This document shows positions 25,634-34,357 of a stretch of DNA of 64,000 nt, in pieces (position 1 is the stretch's first letter; every line of letters starts with the position of its first letter). Made by a program: the position numbers and the translations under genes. Below the pieces are notes generated by a model that was not told the DNA's origin, did not search any database, and saw only the letters and a list, made by a program, of their open reading frames with translations. Origin of the DNA: Streptomyces cyaneofuscatus (GTDB lineage Bacteria; Actinomycetota; Actinomycetes; Streptomycetales; Streptomycetaceae); assembly GCF_000718135.1 (NCBI RefSeq), contig NZ_JOEM01000003.1, positions 62,001-126,000 on the forward strand, read 5' to 3'.

Positions 25634-27037
25634 ATGACCACCGCTGCTGCTGCGGCGGGCCTGGACCCGGCCACCCTGGGCGATCTGCTCCGGGTGGTCG
25701 GGTCTCCCGGCTTCGACCGCCTCACCGAACAACTCCGCCGCACCGGCGGCTGCTCCCAGCCCATCCACCTCACCGGCACCACCAAGACCATCGACAGGGC
25801 AACCGACACCCTGCTCCACCACTACTCCACGGACACCGAGCCCGGCGGCCGGTTACGGATCGCCTGCGGCAACCGCCGCGCCTCCCGCTGCCCCGCCTGC
25901 GCCTGGACCTACGCAGGCGACACCTACCACCTCATCCGCGCCGGACTCACCGGCGACCCCGACAAAGGCACCCCCACCACGATCCGGGACCACCCCCGAG
26001 TCTTCGCCACCCTGACGGCCCCCTCGTTCGGCCCGGTCCACAACCGACCTGGCAACCGGCCCTGCCGCTGCGGTATTCGGCACTCGGAGGATGCGCCGGA
26101 GCTGGGTACGCCGCTCGCCCCGGACGCCTATGACTACGCGGGGGCGGTGCTGTGGAACAACCACGCCTCCGACCTCTGGCGCTACTTCACGATCTACCTC
26201 CGCCGCGAAATCGCCCGCCGCGCCGGGCTCACCCAGAAGGAAGCCCGCGAACAGTCCAAAGTCTCCTTCGGGAAGGTCGCGGAGTACCAGAAGCGCGGTG
26301 CCGTGCACTTCCACGCGGTGATCCGCTTCGACGGACCCGAGGGCCCAGACACCCCGCCCCCGGCCTGGGCCACCGTCAATCTTCTCGACGATGCGATCCG
26401 CGCCGCCGCCGCCCGGGTCGAAGTGGTTGTGCCGGCCAACCCGGAAGCCGGGATCATGGACGGCTCGACTCTGCGGTGGGGGACACAGCTCGACGTGCAG
26501 CCCATCGGCGCGTTCGGCAACGGCGAAGACCTCACCGAACAGGCGGTGGCCTCGTACGTCGCGAAGTACGCCACCAAGGCGGCCGAGACGACCGGCACCG
26601 TGGACCACCGGGTCGGCAACAAGGAAGCCTTGGTGCTGCTCGACGTGCCGGAGCACCCGCGCCGGCTGATCGAGGCGTGCTTGGACCTGCATCACGCCTA
26701 CCCGGAACGCAAGCTGCGCGACTGGGCCCACATGCTCGGCTTCCGGGGCCACTTCTCCACCAAGTCCCGGGCCTACTCCACCACCCTCGGGGCCCTCCGG
26801 CAGGTCCGCGCCGACTACCGCGCCGCCGAACAACGCGCCGCCCTCGGCCTCCCCGACCCGGACGACCACCCGGAGTCCACCACGCTCACTCTCGCGCACT
26901 GGGCCTACGCCGGGAACGGCCACACCCCCGGCGAATCCTGGCTCGCCGCCAACATCCACCGCGACATCCAACACAACCGCGAAACCGCCCGCGAACACCG
27001 CGCCGAACTCGAAGCCCTGGAAGGGGAGGAGCACTGA
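25634..27037 (+). CDS. RepSA-type replication initiator
   Basis: A 467-aa rolling-circle initiator. A zinc-like site is RRASRCPACAWTYAGD (Cys86, Cys89). The HUH-type metal motif is HFHAVIR at residues 225-231. The candidate nicking Tyr lies in the downstream VASYVAKYATK. The AICE 2 protein (47150-48565) keeps all three blocks. It would nick the double-strand origin after excision so that the circular element can replicate before transfer. Xis and Int follow with overlapping frames, making rep-xis-int one unit as in pSAM2. Confidence 0.88.
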   Translation: MTTAAAAAGLDPATLGDLLRVVGSPGFDRLTEQLRRTGGCSQPIHLTGTTKTIDRATDTLLHHYSTDTEPGGRLRIACGNRRASRCPACAWTYAGDTYHLIRAGLTGDPDKGTPTTIRDHPRVFATLTAPSFGPVHNRPGNRPCRCGIRHSEDAPELGTPLAPDAYDYAGAVLWNNHASDLWRYFTIYLRREIARRAGLTQKEAREQSKVSFGKVAEYQKRGAVHFHAVIRFDGPEGPDTPPPAWATVNLLDDAIRAAAARVEVVVPANPEAGIMDGSTLRWGTQLDVQPIGAFGNGEDLTEQAVASYVAKYATKAAETTGTVDHRVGNKEALVLLDVPEHPRRLIEACLDLHHAYPERKLRDWAHMLGFRGHFSTKSRAYSTTLGALRQVRADYRAAEQRAALGLPDPDDHPESTTLTLAHWAYAGNGHTPGESWLAANIHRDIQHNRETAREHRAELEALEGEEH

Positions 27038-27243
27038 TGCCCACCACCGTGATCCAGCCCAAGTGGCACACCACCGCTGAGGTGGCCGAGATGCTGAGCT
27101 TCGGTCTCTCCAAGACGAAGATGCTCGTGCTCACCGGGGAGATCCGCTCCGTGAAGATCGGCCGCAATCGGCGCATCCTCCCGGCGTGGGTGGACGAGTA
27201 CGTCCAGCGCGTCACCTCCGATGCCGAAGGGCAGGCGGCATGA
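27037..27243 (+). CDS. xis: Excisionase, MerR-like helix-turn-helix
   Basis: A 68-aa protein with TTAEVAEMLSFGLSKTKMLVLTGEIRSVKIGRNRRILPAWVDEYV, a typical helix_turn_helix_17 excisionase. Its ATG shares a TGATG junction with the rep stop, and its own stop overlaps the integrase start. It should bend attachment DNA and direct Int to excision. Confidence 0.85.
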   Translation: MPTTVIQPKWHTTAEVAEMLSFGLSKTKMLVLTGEIRSVKIGRNRRILPAWVDEYVQRVTSDAEGQAA

Positions 27244-28466
27244 CCGGCAAGCGCGGCAACGGGGAAGGTTCCATCTACCCGTACAAGAACGGCTTCGCGG
27301 CGTACGTCTGGGTCACCAAGCCGGACGGGAAGCGGGCCCGGAAGTACGCTTACGGCAAGACCCGCGACGAGGTGCACGACAAGTGGCTGAACCTCCACGC
27401 TGAGGCGAAGAAGGGGCCGGTAGCCACCCGGCACCGCACCCTCGCAGTCTTCCTCTCGTACTGGCTCGACTCGATCGTGAAGCCCAACCTGGCCCCGCTG
27501 ACGTACGTCTCGTACGAGGGCTACGTGCGGCTCTACATCGCCCCGCAGCTCGGTGCGAAGCGGCTCGACAAGCTGACCGTGCGGGACGTCCGCGAATGGC
27601 TCACCAAGCTCGCGACGCTCTGCCAGTGCTGTGCCCAGGGCAAGGACGCGAAACGGGCCCCAGGTCGGCGGAAGTGCTGCGCGGTCGGGGACTGCTGCGA
27701 GTCCTACCCGTCCCGCCGGGTGGTGCAGGGGTCCCGGGATGCCCTGCGGGCCGCGCTGAGCCACGCGGTCGCGGAGGAGGAGATCAGCAAGAACGTGGCC
27801 TCCCTGGTGAAGGTGCCCAAGCCTCGCCGCCGCCGGATCAAGCCGTGGTCCGCCGCCGAAGCCAGTCTCTTCCTCGCTGACGCTGCGGCGCGGGATGACC
27901 ACCTCTTCGCGGCCTGGGTGCTCGTGCTGACGCTCGGGCTGCGCCGTGGGGAGGTGCTGGGGCTGACGTGGAAGTCGATCGACTTCGAGACCGGCGAGCT
28001 GTACGTGGACCACCAGATCCAGCGGGCCGGGCGCGAGATCCTTCACCGCGAGACCAAGACGGAGGACTCCGACGACTTCCTCCCTCTGCCGGCCGTTTGC
28101 CTCAAGGCCCTGCGGATGCGCCGCGCCCAGCAGCTCGGGGACCGGAAAGCCGCCGGAGAGCTGTGGCAGGGCTCTCACGACCTCGTCTTCACGACGAAGT
28201 ACGGCACCCCGATCGAACCGGGGAACCTCACCCGGATGTTCGCGCTGCGGTCCCGTCGCGCGGGCCTGCGGGTCATCCCGCTCCGGAACACCCGGCACAC
28301 CACCGGCTCGCTCCTGGTTGTCCTCAAGGTGCACCCGAAGGTCGCCCAGCGAATCCTGCGGCACTCGCAGATCGCCATGACGATGGACGTCTATGCGGAC
28401 GCGGCCGACGAACAGGTGCGCGAGGCCATCGGCAAGCTGTCCGACGCGATGGGCGGTACCGGCTGA
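27240..28466 (+). CDS. int: Tyrosine-recombinase integrase of AICE 1
   Basis: A 408-aa site-specific recombinase. The catalytic set is Arg235 (LGLRRGE), Arg352, His375 (RHSQ) and nucleophile Tyr385 (MDVYADA). The position usually held by the first His of HxxR reads Arg349 (LRNTRHT), an unusual substitution. The core-binding domain contains an insertion with seven cysteines in 26 residues (Cys128, 130, 131, 146, 147, 152, 153), which could bind zinc. The ATG overlaps the xis stop (ATGA). It catalyses recombination between attP and the tRNA-Arg 3' end, and its stop is only 79 bp from the intact tRNA. Confidence 0.9.
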   Translation: MTGKRGNGEGSIYPYKNGFAAYVWVTKPDGKRARKYAYGKTRDEVHDKWLNLHAEAKKGPVATRHRTLAVFLSYWLDSIVKPNLAPLTYVSYEGYVRLYIAPQLGAKRLDKLTVRDVREWLTKLATLCQCCAQGKDAKRAPGRRKCCAVGDCCESYPSRRVVQGSRDALRAALSHAVAEEEISKNVASLVKVPKPRRRRIKPWSAAEASLFLADAAARDDHLFAAWVLVLTLGLRRGEVLGLTWKSIDFETGELYVDHQIQRAGREILHRETKTEDSDDFLPLPAVCLKALRMRRAQQLGDRKAAGELWQGSHDLVFTTKYGTPIEPGNLTRMFALRSRRAGLRVIPLRNTRHTTGSLLVVLKVHPKVAQRILRHSQIAMTMDVYADAADEQVREAIGKLSDAMGGTG

Positions 28467-28469
28467 CAC

Positions 28470-28495
28470 GGTTGCTGTACTTCGCTGCTGTACGG
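28470..28495 (+). repeat. 26-bp terminal direct repeat, right copy
   Basis: Matches 18033-18058 at 25 of 26 bases. It starts three bases after the integrase stop and ends 48 bases before the att core. Candidate arm site for Int. Confidence 0.7.
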
Positions 28496-28500
28496 GCAAC

Positions 28501-28538
28501 GCCAGAGGCCCCCAGGATCTCTCCTGGGGGCCTCTGGC
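28501..28538. terminator. Perfect 17-bp hairpin beside att copy C
   Basis: GCCAGAGGCCCCCAGGA (28501-28517) pairs perfectly with 28522-28538 around TCTC. It can end the integrase transcript on the + strand and the tRNA-Arg transcript on the - strand. Confidence 0.8.
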
Positions 28539-28542
28539 CTGC

Positions 28543-28586
28543 TGTGCACTCGGCAGGATTCGAACCTGCAACCTTCTGATCCGTAG
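28543..28586. repeat. att copy C, inside the intact tRNA-Arg
   Basis: The 44-bp attachment core. It covers the tRNA 3' end through the anticodon loop, so integration regenerates a functional tRNA. Confidence 0.85.
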
Positions 28587-28617
28587 TCAGATGCTCTATC
28601 CGTTAAGCTACGAGTGC
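28545..28617 (-). tRNA. tRNA-Arg (anticodon ACG)
   Basis: A 73-nt cloverleaf on the complement. The acceptor stem is GCACTCG with CGAGTGC plus discriminator A. The anticodon loop CTACGGA is closed by TCTGA/TCAGA and gives ACG. The T arm carries GGTTCGAATCC. CCA is not encoded. It reads CGN arginine codons. Its 3' half is the AICE 1 attachment site. The next 225 bp upstream show only promoter-like sequence and the tRNA-Ser terminator. Confidence 0.95.
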
Positions 28618-28802
28618 TTGGCGTTCCGGGCTTTTCTGCCTGGTCGGCGTTGCGGGAACAACATTACATGACCTGCGCCGTGACGCGAAATCCATTGCCC
28701 GCACCACCTCTGACCTGCGGAAACACTCTTCTGGGGCAGATCTGAGCCGCCCCCTTGACCTCGCCGTGCGGCTGGCACAGGACGACCACGCGCCGGGAAC
28801 GG

Positions 28803-28835
28803 CCGAAGCCCCGTGCCAGGGGCACGGGGCTTCGG
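28803..28835. terminator. Terminator of tRNA-Ser(GCT)
   Basis: Perfect 15-bp stem, CCGAAGCCCCGTGCC (28803-28817) with 28821-28835, and a three-base loop. It lies just downstream of the tRNA on the complement. Confidence 0.8.
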
Positions 28836-28842
28836 GGTGGAG

Positions 28843-28933
28843 CGGAGGCGGAGGGATTTGAACCCTCGATGGGCTTTAAGACCCAAACCGCATTAGCAGT
28901 GCGGCGCCATAGACCGGACTAGGCGACGCCTCC
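28843..28933 (-). tRNA. tRNA-Ser (anticodon GCT)
   Basis: A 91-nt class II tRNA with a long variable arm. The acceptor is GGAGGCG with CGCCTCC. The anticodon loop CTGCTAA is closed by CCGCA/TGCGG, so the anticodon is GCT (AGC/AGU codons). The T arm has GGTTCAAATCC. The 296 bp between its 5' end and the SSI gene contain no other gene I can support. Confidence 0.95.
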
Positions 28934-29229
28934 TCCACACACCTCGCGCGGACGCGAGTGGTGCGTGCAGATGATGACACAGTCGAACGTCGTGCCACCA
29001 ATCGCCGCTCACGTTACTAGCCATGCGGGGGCCAGGGCAAAGCACTTCGGCGTGGTGGCGCAACGTCCGGGCGGGAGAGGCGTTAGAGAGGCGTGGAGGC
29101 TTCGGCCTCTGCCGGTCGGGAGCGGCCGGGTGCGGCCGTGAGCGGTCGGCCCGCCTTCCAGCACCCGGCCGCCCCCTCGACATCCGTCGCATCCGCGGTC
29201 GTCCGTGACGCGGAGATACAGGAGCCCGC

Positions 29230-29781
29230 ATGTTGCGCCGTCTCGCTCTCGCCGCCGTCGTATCCCTCGCCGCCCTCGCCACCACCGCGCCCGCCGCGAC
29301 CGCCACCGGCCCGGTGCCCTCGGCCGTACCCACCGCCGGGCCCCTCTCCTCGGCCTTCCCCGCCCTCGGGCCGCTGCCCGTGCCGCTCCCGCCGCTCCCC
29401 TCGTTCCTGGACGGCGGCAGCGGCGTGGGCCAGGAGAAGCCCGCCGCGCGGACCCGGCTCACCGTGACCGTGGAGCGCTCCGGGGTCGCCGGTGCCGACG
29501 GGACGTTCGAGCTGACCTGCGGGCCCACCGGGGGCACCCACCCCGAGCGGCAGGGCGCCTGTGACCGGCTCGCGGAGGTCGGGGCGACCCGGGCGGGGCA
29601 GGACCTGTTCCAGCCGGCGCCCCAGGGCACCATGTGCACCATGATCTACGGCGGCGACGCCTCCGCCCGCATCGTCGGAACCTGGGAGGGCCGGGCCGTG
29701 GACACCACCGTGACCCGGGGCGACGGCTGCGAGATCGCCCGCTGGAACAACCTGGTTCCGGTACTCCCCGACCTCCGATAG
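29230..29781 (+). CDS. Secreted subtilisin inhibitor, SSI family (I16)
   Basis: A 183-aa exported serine-protease inhibitor. A signal peptide (MLRRLALAAVVSLAALATTAPAATA) and a Pro-rich spacer precede the inhibitor domain. It begins LTVTVERSGVAGADGTFELTCGPTGGTHPE, and the reactive-site loop reads MCTMIYGG, where the P1 residue by comparison with SSI is the Met before Ile. The remaining conserved parts are VGTWEGRAVDTTVTRGDGCEIARWNNL. Paired Cys (TCGP/ACDR and MCTM/GCEI) fit the two SSI disulfides. In Streptomyces these inhibitors restrain extracellular proteases during aerial growth. The N-terminal extension is longer than in classical SSI. Confidence 0.88.
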   Translation: MLRRLALAAVVSLAALATTAPAATATGPVPSAVPTAGPLSSAFPALGPLPVPLPPLPSFLDGGSGVGQEKPAARTRLTVTVERSGVAGADGTFELTCGPTGGTHPERQGACDRLAEVGATRAGQDLFQPAPQGTMCTMIYGGDASARIVGTWEGRAVDTTVTRGDGCEIARWNNLVPVLPDLR

Positions 29782-30028
29782 GGCACTGGCCGATCTTCGG
29801 CGACGCCCTCGCCGTACCGCGTCCGCGCACGTCACAGGGTGCGCGGACGCTCACGTCATAGGCCGACGGCGTACACGCCGTGCACAGAACCTTGGTGAGA
29901 GCTCCCCCTCATCCGCCGCCCCCGGGCCCTCCCCTGGCCTTAGACTCCTCCAGTGACAGTCTGCGGCCCGAGGGGCAAGATGGGGCCCGCTGTCGGCAAG
30001 GTGCGGTAATCAGGGAGGAAGCGTCGTC

Positions 30029-33000
30029 GTGAGCAGCAGGCCATCCCGAGGCACTGCTCGCCTCGCAGCCATACTCGATGCCCTTCCGGACGGGCTTCTG
30101 CTCGTCAATTGCAACGGCACGGTCGTCAACGCCAACGCCATCGCCCTCGAAATGTTCGAGACCCCGGGCACCGCGCTCGTCGGTCGCGGACTGCTGGATC
30201 TGCTGCCGGAGTTCGACTCCAAGCTGATCCCGGGATCGATGCGCCGGCCCGAGGCTGCGGACGAGCAGGGCAGGACCAAGCCGACGCGCATGATCGCGCG
30301 CCGCACCGACCGGCACGAGTACCCGGTCGAGGTCACCAGCGCCAGCCTGGACAGCGGCCAGGCCGCGTACAACGACATCCACTCCAGCTACACCGGGGAC
30401 GAGCTACTCATGCTCGTCGTACGGGACCTCTCCGGCACCGTCGACACCGAGGCCGAGCTGGCCCGCTCGCAGCGCCAGACCGAGATGATCCTGCGCGCAG
30501 CCTCCGAGGGTGTCGTGGGCACCGACACGGACGGGCGCGTCGTCCTCGTCAACCCCGCCGCCGCCCAGATCCTCGGCTTCCGGGCCAGCGACCTCGGCGG
30601 CCAGGAGCTGCACCCGCTGATCCTGCACTCGCGGGCGGAGGGCGAGCCGTTCCCGTACGAGGAGTCGCCGCTCGCCGACACCCTCAAGTCGGGGCGCAAG
30701 CACCGCGTGCGCGGGCAGGTGCTCTGGTCCAAGAGCGGTGCTCAGGTGCCGGTGGATCTGACGACCGCGCCGGTACGGGACGGGGACCAGCTCGTCGGTG
30801 CGGTGATGACGTTCACCGACCGTCGCCCGTACGAGGAGCTCTCCGCCCAGCACAAGAACGTCGTCGCCGAGCTGACCACCAGCCATTCCGACGAGGTCAC
30901 CGCGCTCAAGGAAGCGCACGCGGCCGAGCTGGAGGCGCTCAAGGAGGCCCACGCCGCCGAGCTGGCCGACCGGACCGAGCGGTACGCCGCCGAGCTGGAG
31001 GGGCAGGCCGAGCTCCTCGCCTCCGTGGGCGCCCAGCACTCCCAGCTCACCGCCGTCCTCGGCGGTTCGCTGCGCGGGCCCCTGGAGGAGCTGCGCGGTG
31101 AGCTGTCCATGCTCGCCGCCGACCCGGCCGGGCAGCTGTGGCCCGAGGCCAACCAGATCCTGCACCACCTCGCCGCCGGGTACGCCCGGATGACCACCCT
31201 CGTCGACAGCGTGCTGAGCTACCAGCGCCTCGACGCGGGCGTGGAGGGGCTGCACAAGGCCCCCGCGATGATCGACGGGATCGTGACGGGCGGGATCGAC
31301 GGGGCGGTCGAGCTGATCGGACCCGGGCGCGCCCAGTTCGCCGTGCACGCCCCGCCCATCGAGGCCGAGGTCGACGCGGTCCGGCTCGCCACCGCCCTCG
31401 CCCATCTCGTCGCGGACGTCTGCGGTGTCGACTCGACCGGCAAGACCCGGGCCGTCCCCGGCGGCGGATACGTGGACTCCACGGTGGTCGTGGCCGCCGC
31501 CCAGCGCGGTGACGTCGTACGGATCGAGGTGCGCGGGCCGTTCGCCGGGGGAGACCCGGTGCACGAGCCGATCGTGCGCGGCATCGTCCAGGCGCACGGC
31601 GGTGTGCTCCAGACCCACGAGATGCCCGGGATGAGCGGCAGTGCGTACGTCCTCGACATCCCGATCGGCGCCGGCTCGGGTGCCATCGTGCCCCCTGAGG
31701 TGCCGGTGGAGACCTCCCTGGTTCCGCCCCCGCCGCCCGCGCCGTCCGAGGGTGTCGGGGCTCCGGGGGTCACCAGCGGCGGGCGGCGCCGGGCGCGCCG
31801 GGCGTCGACCGACGCGTTCCTGGACAGCCCCGGCGGTGCGCCCGACGCCGAGGCCGTCGTCGCGGAGGGCCAGGGAGCGGCAGGCCCCGGGGACGGGCCC
31901 GTCGCCGAGCCGACCGGGCGGCGCCGGGCGCGCCGTGGTCCGGCCGCGGACGAGGAGCAGGCGGTTCCCGAGCTGATCCCTGCCCAGCAGGGCGAGGGGT
32001 CGGGGCGCAGGCGCGGACGGCCCAGCCCGGCGGAGAGCGGGGCGGAGGGCGCGGGCGCAGCCGGAGTCGGAGCTGGCGTCGAAGCCGGGGGGAACGGTGG
32101 TGCGGAGAGCGGGCCGCCGCAGTTCGGATCTCCTCAGACCGGATCGCCGCAGATCGGGCCTCCCCAGACCGGGTCGCCTCAGATCGGCCAGCAGCAAGCT
32201 CAGCAGCAGCCGCAGCGGCAGGCCCTCGCGCTGACCTCCGCCGCGTCCTCCGCTCCGTCCGAGGGCTCCGTCGTCACCGCGGCCGAGGGCGCCCAGGGTG
32301 CCGGACGTCCCCAGCGCGGGCAGACAGTACCGCCGCAGGGCGTACCGGTGGACCCGCAGCAGCCGGTACCGCCCGCCGGACGGCGGGCACGGCGTGAGGG
32401 CGAGCACCGCCCGGCGCTCCCCGCTCTCGCGGCCGGCAGCGGCGGTACGAGCCCGGAGCACGGCCCGAACGGCCACAACACCCCGAACGGGCAGCACGGG
32501 CAGCACGGCCAGAACCAGCAGGCCCAAGCCCAAGCCCAGGCCCAGCAGCCCGGTGGCCGTCGGGCCCGCCGCGCGCTGGCCGCCGCCCAGGAGCGCACCG
32601 CCGCCGAGGCCGGTCCGCGTACCGCCTTCGCCCTGCCGCCCGCCGACGCGGACCGGACCCCGGCCACCGCGTCGGCGGCCACCGCACCGGCCCCCACCCC
32701 CGCGTCGGTCCAGGCACCGGGCACCGCCCCCGTACCCCCGCCCGGCGACGAGAGCCACCACGGGCGCACCGCCCCCGAGGCCGGCCACACGCCCCCGCAG
32801 GCCCACCCCGTGGCGCCGCACGGCGACTGGGCGGGCACCCCGGGCCAGGACGCGCGCGACGCGGCACCGGACGAGCAGCCCTGGGGCGCGGCCCCGGAGG
32901 CGCCGAACGCTCCCCGCCCCGCACCGGACGACCGGTCCTGGGGCGGCAACGGGCAGACCGCCCACACGACCGGCACCGGGCAGACCGCCCACACCACCGG

Positions 33001-34306
33001 CACCGCGGCCGTCCCGGCGGCGCACCCGGCCGACTCCGGCGCGGGCGTTCCGCTGCCGGACGCGCGGCGGCAGCCGCTGCCCGCCGAGGAGCCCATGGCG
33101 GGCGTCAACCCGGACTCCACCCAGGGGCGCGCGTTCAGCGTGCGGACGCTGGGCCAGGGGGTGCCGTTCGCGCAGCACCTCACCCAGCAGCAGAACCAGC
33201 CCGCCCCCGCTCCGCCAAGCCAGCAGCACAGCCTCGGCGGTGCCGGCCGGCGCCGCAAGCTCTCCGCCCCGCCGGAGGGCGAGCGCCCCACGGCCCCGCC
33301 GCCCGCCGCAGGCACGGACCCGGCCACGGCTCAGGGCACCCAGGGACCGCAGCCCCAAGCCCCCCAGCAGCCCCAGCAGCCCCAGCCCTCAGAGGGGCAG
33401 GGGCCCACCGACCCCACCAACCCCGGCTCCGGCCAGTTGCTGGCGCCTCCGGTGGCCGAGGGGCGCGCGTACGCCATAGGGGCGCCCGACGAGGGCGCCG
33501 AGGGTCCCGAGCCGCTGGACGGGCCCGGCGGTGCGGTCGAGGTCGCCAACCGGCCGCAGCCCCGCCCGCTCGACGACGAGCTGCCGCCCGAGCCGCTGGA
33601 CAACCCGCGCCGGCTGCTCGTCTGGCCCGCCCCCGACGTACCGACCCAGCAGGCGCTCAGCGACCGGGGCTACCGTCCGGTGATCGTCAACTCCCGTGAG
33701 GAGGTCGACGCCCAGATCGCCGCGTTCCCCGCAGCGCTCTTCGTCGACCCGCTGACCGGGCCCATCACGCGTACGGCGTTGCAGTCGCTGCGCCAGGCGG
33801 CCGTCGCCGCCGAGGTCCCGGTGCTGGTCACGGCCGGGCTGGGGCAGGCGACCCGCGAGGCCGCGTACGGTGCGGACCCGGCCGTCCTCCTCAAGGCTCT
33901 GGCCCCCCGCGACAGCGAGCAGCACCCGCCCCGCGTCCTCCTGATCGAGGAGCACGAGGAGATCGCGGCGGCGCTGGCGCAGACCCTGGAGCGGCGCGGG
34001 ATGCAGGTCGCCCGGGCGGCGACCGACAGCGAGGCCGTCGACCTGGCGGGCCGGATGCGGCCGAACCTGGTGGTCATGGACCTGATGCAGGTACGCCGTC
34101 GGCGCGCCGGGATCATCGACTGGCTGCGGGCCAACGGGCAGCTCAACCGCACCCCGCTGGTCGTCTACACCTCGGCCGGGATGGACCCCTCGGAGCTGCC
34201 GCGGCTCGCTTCCGGGGAAACCGTTCTCTTCCTGGCGGAGCGGTCGACCAGCGACGAGGTGCAGTCCCGGATCGTCGATCTGCTGGCGAAGATAGGCACC
34301 AACTGA
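30029..34306 (+). CDS. Giant PAS sensor with degenerate kinase core, disordered linker and receiver-like C-terminus
   Basis: A 1425-aa protein from a GTG behind GGGAGGAA. Layout: PAS-like domain (about 10-125), second PAS (about 150-265, EGVVGTDTDGRVVLVNPAAAQILGF), coiled coil with ALKEAHAAELE repeats (about 280-335), and a DHp-like two-helix segment (about 340-410) without the phosphoacceptor His. An ATPase-like domain follows (about 415-555) whose N and G boxes lack the usual residues. A Pro/Ala/Gln-rich linker spans about 560-1185 with recurring GRRRARR blocks, and two receiver-like domains end the protein (about 1190-1295 and 1300-1425). The last has MDLMQ at the phospho-Asp position but Glu in place of the conserved Lys (FLAERS). 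Probably a signalling scaffold rather than a working kinase. Confidence 0.75.
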   Translation: MSSRPSRGTARLAAILDALPDGLLLVNCNGTVVNANAIALEMFETPGTALVGRGLLDLLPEFDSKLIPGSMRRPEAADEQGRTKPTRMIARRTDRHEYPVEVTSASLDSGQAAYNDIHSSYTGDELLMLVVRDLSGTVDTEAELARSQRQTEMILRAASEGVVGTDTDGRVVLVNPAAAQILGFRASDLGGQELHPLILHSRAEGEPFPYEESPLADTLKSGRKHRVRGQVLWSKSGAQVPVDLTTAPVRDGDQLVGAVMTFTDRRPYEELSAQHKNVVAELTTSHSDEVTALKEAHAAELEALKEAHAAELADRTERYAAELEGQAELLASVGAQHSQLTAVLGGSLRGPLEELRGELSMLAADPAGQLWPEANQILHHLAAGYARMTTLVDSVLSYQRLDAGVEGLHKAPAMIDGIVTGGIDGAVELIGPGRAQFAVHAPPIEAEVDAVRLATALAHLVADVCGVDSTGKTRAVPGGGYVDSTVVVAAAQRGDVVRIEVRGPFAGGDPVHEPIVRGIVQAHGGVLQTHEMPGMSGSAYVLDIPIGAGSGAIVPPEVPVETSLVPPPPPAPSEGVGAPGVTSGGRRRARRASTDAFLDSPGGAPDAEAVVAEGQGAAGPGDGPVAEPTGRRRARRGPAADEEQAVPELIPAQQGEGSGRRRGRPSPAESGAEGAGAAGVGAGVEAGGNGGAESGPPQFGSPQTGSPQIGPPQTGSPQIGQQQAQQQPQRQALALTSAASSAPSEGSVVTAAEGAQGAGRPQRGQTVPPQGVPVDPQQPVPPAGRRARREGEHRPALPALAAGSGGTSPEHGPNGHNTPNGQHGQHGQNQQAQAQAQAQQPGGRRARRALAAAQERTAAEAGPRTAFALPPADADRTPATASAATAPAPTPASVQAPGTAPVPPPGDESHHGRTAPEAGHTPPQAHPVAPHGDWAGTPGQDARDAAPDEQPWGAAPEAPNAPRPAPDDRSWGGNGQTAHTTGTGQTAHTTGTAAVPAAHPADSGAGVPLPDARRQPLPAEEPMAGVNPDSTQGRAFSVRTLGQGVPFAQHLTQQQNQPAPAPPSQQHSLGGAGRRRKLSAPPEGERPTAPPPAAGTDPATAQGTQGPQPQAPQQPQQPQPSEGQGPTDPTNPGSGQLLAPPVAEGRAYAIGAPDEGAEGPEPLDGPGGAVEVANRPQPRPLDDELPPEPLDNPRRLLVWPAPDVPTQQALSDRGYRPVIVNSREEVDAQIAAFPAALFVDPLTGPITRTALQSLRQAAVAAEVPVLVTAGLGQATREAAYGADPAVLLKALAPRDSEQHPPRVLLIEEHEEIAAALAQTLERRGMQVARAATDSEAVDLAGRMRPNLVVMDLMQVRRRRAGIIDWLRANGQLNRTPLVVYTSAGMDPSELPRLASGETVLFLAERSTSDEVQSRIVDLLAKIGTN

Positions 34307-34317
34307 CCACGCACAGA

Positions 34318-34355
34318 GGCGGGGGCGGTACGGGAACTCCCGTACCGCCCCCGCC
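34318..34355. terminator. Strong hairpin after the PAS sensor gene
   Basis: A perfect 17-bp stem (34318-34334 with 34339-34355) around AACT. It lies between the convergent sensor and acyl-CoA synthetase genes and can act both ways. Confidence 0.85.
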
Positions 34356-34357
34356 CT

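Larger units (their letters stand above)
17907..28586. mobile_element. AICE 1, integrated in tRNA-Arg(ACG)
   Basis: A complete actinomycete integrative and conjugative element of about 10.7 kb, bounded by 44-bp direct repeats of the tRNA 3' half. Backbone in order: AlbA_2-like membrane protein, small anchored protein (complement), palindrome and conserved box, XRE-TPR regulator and ABM protein (complement), then one rightward operon with a TraB accessory protein, TraB, Spd proteins, small proteins, Rep, Xis and Int. Conjugation in such elements moves double-stranded DNA with a single FtsK-like TraB, and no type IV secretion genes are expected or seen. Int lies immediately beside the intact tRNA. 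Confidence 0.9.

Noticed and set aside
30404..33358. A 984-aa complement reading frame
   Set aside because: Low-complexity Arg/Gly/Ala antisense of the PAS sensor gene, without motifs.
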